DNA of 9,238 nt from Porticoccaceae bacterium (GTDB taxonomy: Bacteria; Pseudomonadota; Gammaproteobacteria; Pseudomonadales; Porticoccaceae). Location: positions 38,539 to 47,776 of the forward strand of contig PALW01000032.1 of NCBI GenBank assembly GCA_002710745.1, read 5' to 3'. This document shows, piece by piece, positions 5,916 through 9,238 of this stretch; position 1 is the stretch's first letter, and each line of letters opens with the position of its first letter. Made by a program: the position numbers and the translations under genes. Below the pieces are notes generated by a model. It was not told where the DNA came from and searched no databases. It saw only the letters and a list, made by a program, of their open reading frames with translations.

Positions 5916-6009
5916 CTCTAATGCTTCCTCAAGGTGTTTGATGTATCATTTTGCAAGGAGTACGAACTCATTTTATGTTGATTGTTTCATTAACTTAAGA
6001 GATTCCGCA

Positions 6010-7389
6010 GTGAATATAATTTCAAGACTTGAGTCGATAGTCGGACGAAAAAATGTCAGTATTGAACAAGCGGATTTGGAAAATTTTGGCTTGGATCGAA
6101 CAAGTGTTTATTGCTCGAATCCTCGAGTAATAGTATTTCCAACATCCATTGATCAGATTCAAGAAGTTATTTATTTGGCGAATGACCTTGAGGTTCCGAT
6201 CGTACCATCTGGGGGTCGAACTGGACTGAGTGGAGGAGCTGTAGCTTCAAACTCTGAAATAGTTCTTTCAATGAATAAAATGAATAGTATCCTTGATGTG
6301 AACTTAAATGATCGCACAGTGACTGTCGAGGCTGGTGCGACAACTCAAGAGGTGCAAGAGGAAGCTTATAAAAATGGACTCTTTTATCCAGTTAATTTTG
6401 CTTCCGTAGGATCGAGTCAAATTGGTGGGAATGTTGCCACAAATGCTGGCGGAGTGAACGTTATTAAGTATGGAATGACCAGAGACTGGGTCTCAGGCAT
6501 TACTGCAGTTACTGGATCTGGGGAGCTTTTAGTACTGAATAAATCCCTCATTAAAAATAATACAGGATATGATTTCCGTCATCTTTTTATCGGGTCTGAA
6601 GGAACGCTTGGAATTATTTGCCAGGTGACACTAAAGCTGACCGAGCCTCCGCCACCCTCCTCTGTTTTTATTCTGGGCGTTTCAAAGTTTAAAGATTTGC
6701 TGGAGGTGCTAAAAATATTTCAGTCAAAATTGTCGTTACAAGCATTTGAATTTTTCTGCGATCATGCGTTAGAAAAAGTTATAGAAGTCCATGGACATTC
6801 AAAACCATTTGTAACTTACGCACCATTTTACGCGCTAATAGATTTTGAGAATCAAGACAATACATCGCAGGATGAAGCCTTAAAATTATACTCGGAATGT
6901 GTGGATAAAAAACTCGTTTTAGATGGCGTTATGAGCGAGAGCATTGCACAGTCTCGAAATATGTGGAAATTGAGAGAAGATATTTCTGAAACACTTTGGC
7001 ATTATCAGCCTTACAAAAATGATCTTTCTGTAAGAATATCTAAAATGCCCAACTTTTTGGATGAAATTGATAGTTTTATTAAAAAGAGTTACCCAAATTT
7101 TGAGGTAATTTGGTATGGCCACATTGGTGATGGTAATTTACATTTAAATATATTGAAGCCCGACGAATTAAATAAGTCTGAATTTAAATCTCGATGCGAT
7201 GATATTTCAATTAACCTAGGAAAGCTTGTTGAGAGTTTTGATGGAAGTATTAGTGCAGAACACGGAGTTGGTCTTTTAAAGAGGAATTATCTCAAATTTT
7301 CAAAGTCGTCAGGAGAGATAAATTTGATGGCAGAAGTAAAAAAAGTGTTTGATCCAAAAGGTATATTGAATCCTGGGAAGCTTTTATAA
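6010..7389 (+). CDS. FAD-binding D-2-hydroxyglutarate dehydrogenase-type oxidoreductase
   Basis: This flavoenzyme most resembles the Pseudomonas D-2-hydroxyglutarate dehydrogenase (about 464 residues), which oxidises D-2-hydroxyglutarate, a by-product of serine synthesis by SerA, to 2-oxoglutarate. From the GTG the protein has 459 residues. The FAD-binding (PCMH) domain has P-S-G-G-R-T-G-L-S-G-G at 66-76, G-S-S-Q-I-G-G-N-V-A-T-N-A-G-G at 134-148 and G-S-E-G-T-L-G at 195-201. The C-terminal substrate domain keeps Arg322, Ser326 and Lys336, the H-I-G-D-G-N-L-H-L-N motif (His371, His378) and S-A-E-H-G (Glu417, His418), as in D2HGDH enzymes rather than GlcD. It ends D-P-K-G-I-L-N-P-G-K. I chose GTG 6010 because it fits the family N-terminus and AAGAGA lies seven bases upstream. 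An in-frame ATG at 5941 (482 residues) after AAGGTG is the alternative. It leads a tight four-gene cluster. Confidence 0.9.
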   Translation: MNIISRLESIVGRKNVSIEQADLENFGLDRTSVYCSNPRVIVFPTSIDQIQEVIYLANDLEVPIVPSGGRTGLSGGAVASNSEIVLSMNKMNSILDVNLNDRTVTVEAGATTQEVQEEAYKNGLFYPVNFASVGSSQIGGNVATNAGGVNVIKYGMTRDWVSGITAVTGSGELLVLNKSLIKNNTGYDFRHLFIGSEGTLGIICQVTLKLTEPPPPSSVFILGVSKFKDLLEVLKIFQSKLSLQAFEFFCDHALEKVIEVHGHSKPFVTYAPFYALIDFENQDNTSQDEALKLYSECVDKKLVLDGVMSESIAQSRNMWKLREDISETLWHYQPYKNDLSVRISKMPNFLDEIDSFIKKSYPNFEVIWYGHIGDGNLHLNILKPDELNKSEFKSRCDDISINLGKLVESFDGSISAEHGVGLLKRNYLKFSKSSGEINLMAEVKKVFDPKGILNPGKLL

Positions 7390-7422
7390 TTTCAGTTGAA
7401 TCAGGTTAGGAGATATTCCCCT

Positions 7423-8091
7423 ATGGGGTCATATAACCATAAGATAGATAGTAGCGACGCTGCACTCCCCTTGGGCAAGATTGTTTGTATTGGGAGGAAT
7501 TTTGCTGAACATGTTCGTGAGCTTAAAAATAAAATTCCTGATGAGCCCATATTATTTTTAAAACCATCTACCTCGCTTTTCCCTTTATCAGAGCAAATTA
7601 CGATCTATAAATCTTTCGGGAAATGTCATTTTGAAACCGAGCTATCAGTATTAATTGACAAGAAATTAACAGGATGCTCCAAACGCGAAGCACTAAATGC
7701 CATCGCGGGAATTGGCTTGAGTCTTGATCTTACATACAGAGATTTGCAGGCAGAATTAAAATCACAAGGACTCCCTTGGGAGAAAGCTAAAGCTTTTGAT
7801 AATGCTTGCCCTACTTCAACTTTTATTTCAGCCGATAAATTCTATGATCTTGATAATATTTGTTTCAAAATGTACAAAAATGGTCAAATGCAACAGTCTG
7901 CAAATACATCAAATATGATATGGAAGATTGCTGAATTGATGTGTTACGCGAGTAGATTTTTTACTTTGTTGCCTGGCGATATCTTTTTAACAGGAACGCC
8001 CTCCGGTGTTGGATCTCTTCAGAACAATGATAAATTGCTTGTAGAAATTCCTGGTTTTTTGGACGTTAGTACCACTGTTGCTGTGAAATAA
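7423..8091 (+). CDS. Fumarylacetoacetate hydrolase family protein (YcgM/FAHD1-like acylpyruvase)
   Basis: The 222-residue protein is close to E. coli YcgM (219) and to human FAHD1, enzymes that cleave acylpyruvates and decarboxylate oxaloacetate. The metal ligands Glu71 and Glu73 (H-F-E-T-E-L) and Asp102 (L-D-L-T-Y-R-D) are in place. So is the His30/Glu33 pair in G-R-N-F-A-E-H-V-R-E-L. The segments P-W-E-K-A-K-A-F-D-N-x-C-P and L-T-G-T-P-S-G-V-G are diagnostic. I chose ATG 7423 because AGGAG lies ten bases upstream and the N-terminus then aligns with the family; a TTG at 7396 would add nine residues. The ATG sits inside a small CCCC-TAT-GGGG hairpin. It follows the dehydrogenase gene by 33 bases and precedes the DUF1653 gene by 11. 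Removal of stray keto acids is a likely role; the true substrate is not shown. Confidence 0.92.
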   Translation: MGSYNHKIDSSDAALPLGKIVCIGRNFAEHVRELKNKIPDEPILFLKPSTSLFPLSEQITIYKSFGKCHFETELSVLIDKKLTGCSKREALNAIAGIGLSLDLTYRDLQAELKSQGLPWEKAKAFDNACPTSTFISADKFYDLDNICFKMYKNGQMQQSANTSNMIWKIAELMCYASRFFTLLPGDIFLTGTPSGVGSLQNNDKLLVEIPGFLDVSTTVAVK

Positions 8092-8102
8092 GATTATTTA
8101 AA

Positions 8103-8330
8103 ATGGAAATAAAAAGAGGTATTTACCAACATTACAAGGGCAACCTTTATTCTGTTATTGGTCAAGCAACACACAGCGAGACCGGCGAGCAATTAGTCTT
8201 CTACCAGGCCCTTTATGGAGAGAGAGGCTTTTGGGTAAGGCCGCTTCAGATGTTTGTAGAAATGATTAATGTTTCAGGGAAAACAATACCCAGATTCAAG
8301 TTAATAAATAAAGCAGATGAAAAATCATAG
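8103..8330 (+). CDS. DUF1653 domain protein
   Basis: This 75-residue protein matches the DUF1653 pattern. Residues 6-17 (G-I-Y-Q-H-Y-K-G-N-L-Y-S) are the family's opening motif, followed by H-S-E-T at 24-27, Y-Q-A-L-Y-G at 34-39 and F-W-V-R-P-L-x-M-F at 43-51. The P-R-F segment lies near 63-65. The fold is small and rich in beta strands, and the biochemical function is unknown. It has no signal peptide or membrane segment, so it is probably cytoplasmic. The ribosome binding site is weak. Its last 14 bases overlap the start of arfB in another frame, which suggests translational coupling of the two genes. Confidence 0.9.
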   Translation: MEIKRGIYQHYKGNLYSVIGQATHSETGEQLVFYQALYGERGFWVRPLQMFVEMINVSGKTIPRFKLINKADEKS

Positions 8331-8733
8331 ATTTGCAAATTTACTGAAAACAGAAGTACAAACTTTTGCAATTAGATCGTCTGGGCCTGGAGGGCAAAAT
8401 GTCAATAAAGTTTCATCAGGAATTCATTTGAGATTTAACCTTACTGAATCGTCGATACCAAGATATTTGAAAGAGAGAATCCTCAATAGTGCCGATAGAA
8501 GAATAAGTAAGGAAGGGGTGCTGATTATTAAGGCTCAGCGTTTCAGAACCAAAGAAAAAAATTCTAAAGACGCATTTGACAGATTATTAAAGTTAATTGA
8601 CCAGCATTCACTAATAACGAAGCAAAGAAAACCGCGGCAACCTTCAGGTAGGCAAATTCAAAAAAGGCTTGACGATAAGGCGTTGAATTCAAAAAAAAAG
8701 ATGATGAGATCAAAGCAAATCTTCAGCGAATGA
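8317..8733 (+). CDS. arfB: Alternative ribosome-rescue factor B (peptidyl-tRNA hydrolase)
   Basis: ArfB (YaeJ) enters ribosomes stalled at mRNA ends and hydrolyses the peptidyl-tRNA. The 138-residue protein is about the E. coli length of 140. The catalytic G-G-Q motif is at 25-27 in S-S-G-P-G-G-Q-N-V-N-K, followed by I-H-L-R-F at 36-40. Then come Y-L-K-E-R-I-L and G-V-L-I-I-K-A-Q, as in the RF-1 domain of YaeJ. The C-terminal tail after about residue 100 is rich in Lys and Arg, the part that becomes helical in the mRNA channel. The short length and missing codon-recognition domain exclude a normal release factor. The start overlaps the DUF1653 gene by 14 bases. No clear terminator follows; rppH begins 160 bases on. 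Confidence 0.95.
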   Translation: MKNHRFANLLKTEVQTFAIRSSGPGGQNVNKVSSGIHLRFNLTESSIPRYLKERILNSADRRISKEGVLIIKAQRFRTKEKNSKDAFDRLLKLIDQHSLITKQRKPRQPSGRQIQKRLDDKALNSKKKMMRSKQIFSE

Positions 8734-8769
8734 AGACATGAGTTAGACTACAACATTCTAAAACGCTAA

Positions 8770-8791
8770 TTGGAATAACTATACATTCCAA
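8770..8791. repeat. Inverted repeat between arfB and rppH
   Basis: TTGGAAT (8770-8776) and ATTCCAA (8785-8791) are exact reverse complements around eight bases. A short T-run (8800-8804) lies nine bases further on, too far for a standard terminator. It may be a weak terminator for the upstream operon or a binding site before rppH. Confidence 0.4.
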
Positions 8792-8846
8792 CTGCGGCAT
8801 TTTTATATCTATTATTTCAATAAAGTTCTCTCCCCAAATTAATGCA

Positions 8847-8855
8847 TGCTATATA
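8847..8855 (+). promoter_or_regulatory. Candidate extended -10 element for rppH
   Basis: TGCTATATA fits the extended -10 pattern TGn plus a TATAAT-like box, 38 bases before the GTG of rppH. No good -35 box stands at the right distance. The call is weak and rests on position as much as on sequence. Confidence 0.25.
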
Positions 8856-8893
8856 CTGCAACTTAATAATTTTAAGCAGCAAGGGGTATGATT

Positions 8894-9238
8894 GTGCTTG
8901 ATAAAAATGGATTTAGATCCAATATTGCGATGATTGTGAGCAATGGCCGCGGCAAGGTTCTTTTGGCAAAGCGGATAGGTCAAAATTCATGGCAGTTCCC
9001 CCAGGGAGGTATTGATGGAGACGAAGCGCCAAAAGATGCCCTTTTCAGGGAGCTAAAAGAAGAAATTGGCCTTGACCAAAAAGATGTTGAGATTTTGAAA
9101 CAATCCAGCCAGTGGTTTAAATATAAAATTCCGCCGAACTTACAAAGAAAGCGTTCGAAGCCAGTTTGCATAGGGCAAAAACAGAAATGGTTTTATTTAA
9201 AGTTAGTTTCTGATGAATCCAATATCAAACTTGACTTG
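8894..9238 (+). CDS. rppH: RNA pyrophosphohydrolase, 3'-truncated
   Basis: RppH removes pyrophosphate from the 5' triphosphate end of mRNA, which opens the message to RNase E decay. The first 115 residues are visible and the frame runs off the window. The Nudix box is complete: G38-x5-E44-x7-R-E-x-x-E-E-x-G-L ending at 60, with metal-binding Glu53, Glu56 and Glu57 as in E. coli. S-W-Q-F-P-Q-G-G-I at 32-40 and K-P-V-C-I-G-Q-K-Q-K-W-F further on are RppH signatures that separate it from other Nudix enzymes. I chose GTG 8894 over the in-frame ATG 8888 for two reasons. AAGGGG (8881-8886) is seven bases from the GTG but only one from the ATG, and the GTG start aligns residue for residue with the E. 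coli N-terminus. Confidence 0.95.
   Translation, partial: MLDKNGFRSNIAMIVSNGRGKVLLAKRIGQNSWQFPQGGIDGDEAPKDALFRELKEEIGLDQKDVEILKQSSQWFKYKIPPNLQRKRSKPVCIGQKQKWFYLKLVSDESNIKLDL

Noticed and set aside
5684..5941. Plus-strand 85-residue frame starting inside the cold-shock gene and crossing the gap
   Set aside because: It begins antisense to csp, has no ribosome binding site, and spans both palindromes and the proposed promoter. No protein family is recognisable.
5899..6009. Longer N-terminus for the dehydrogenase from TTG 5899
   Set aside because: The added residues do not resemble the family N-terminus and TTG has no suitable ribosome site. GTG 6010, or at most ATG 5941, fits better.
6919..7122. 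Minus-strand frame inside the dehydrogenase gene
   Set aside because: It is antisense to the conserved catalytic domain and shows no motif.
8842..8901. Short frame of 19 codons overlapping the rppH start
   Set aside because: It has no ribosome binding site, covers the likely promoter and ends just inside rppH. Probably chance.
8980..9171. Minus-strand frame inside rppH
   Set aside because: It is antisense to the Nudix box and the RppH signature; a shadow of the real gene.

Overview
This window looks like a chromosomal housekeeping segment from an AT-rich gammaproteobacterium. By eye the G+C content is under 40%. The evidence is the gene set and order: yicC, rph, pyrE, slmA, coaBC, rpmB and rpmG are in the same order and relative orientation as I recall for Escherichia coli. 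SlmA is a gammaproteobacterial protein, and RppH, ArfB and a YcgM-type hydrolase also match that group. A marine or other streamlined lineage is plausible, but species cannot be named from this sequence. There are no mobile elements, CRISPR arrays, tRNAs, rRNAs or phage genes.

Layout. Positions 2-367 hold the 3' part of a hotdog-fold thioesterase-like gene cut by the window edge. A small unknown secreted or lipoprotein-like gene follows (383-619). It converges on yicC (minus strand, RNase family). A divergent promoter region then leads into rph-pyrE on the plus strand (3' RNA processing, pyrimidine synthesis). rph uses a GTG start and is preceded by a seven-codon leader reading frame with a near-consensus ribosome binding site. 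pyrE runs tail-to-tail, two bases apart, into slmA. slmA and coaBC lie on the minus strand, and the dut gene expected between them is missing. A strong promoter drives rpmB-rpmG (ribosomal proteins L28 and L33) in the opposite direction. This operon shares a two-way terminator with a convergent cold-shock protein gene.

Right half. A roughly 280-base region between the cold-shock gene and the next gene contains two perfect inverted repeats. It is followed by a likely co-transcribed group: a D-2-hydroxyglutarate dehydrogenase-type flavoenzyme, a FAHD1/YcgM-type fumarylacetoacetate hydrolase family enzyme, a DUF1653 protein, and the ribosome-rescue hydrolase ArfB, which overlaps the DUF1653 gene. 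After a 160-base gap the 5' part of rppH (RNA pyrophosphohydrolase) runs off the window.

How the genes relate. Many products act on RNA or translation (YicC, RNase PH, L28, L33, cold-shock protein, ArfB, RppH). Others serve pyrimidine and coenzyme A synthesis (PyrE, CoaBC), division-site control (SlmA) and clean-up of side-product metabolites (the dehydrogenase and hydrolase pair). I found no novel multi-gene system. The most interesting points are regulatory: the mini-frame and T-run before rph, the apparent absence of an E. coli-style pyrE attenuator, the missing dut, and the palindromes between the cold-shock and dehydrogenase genes.
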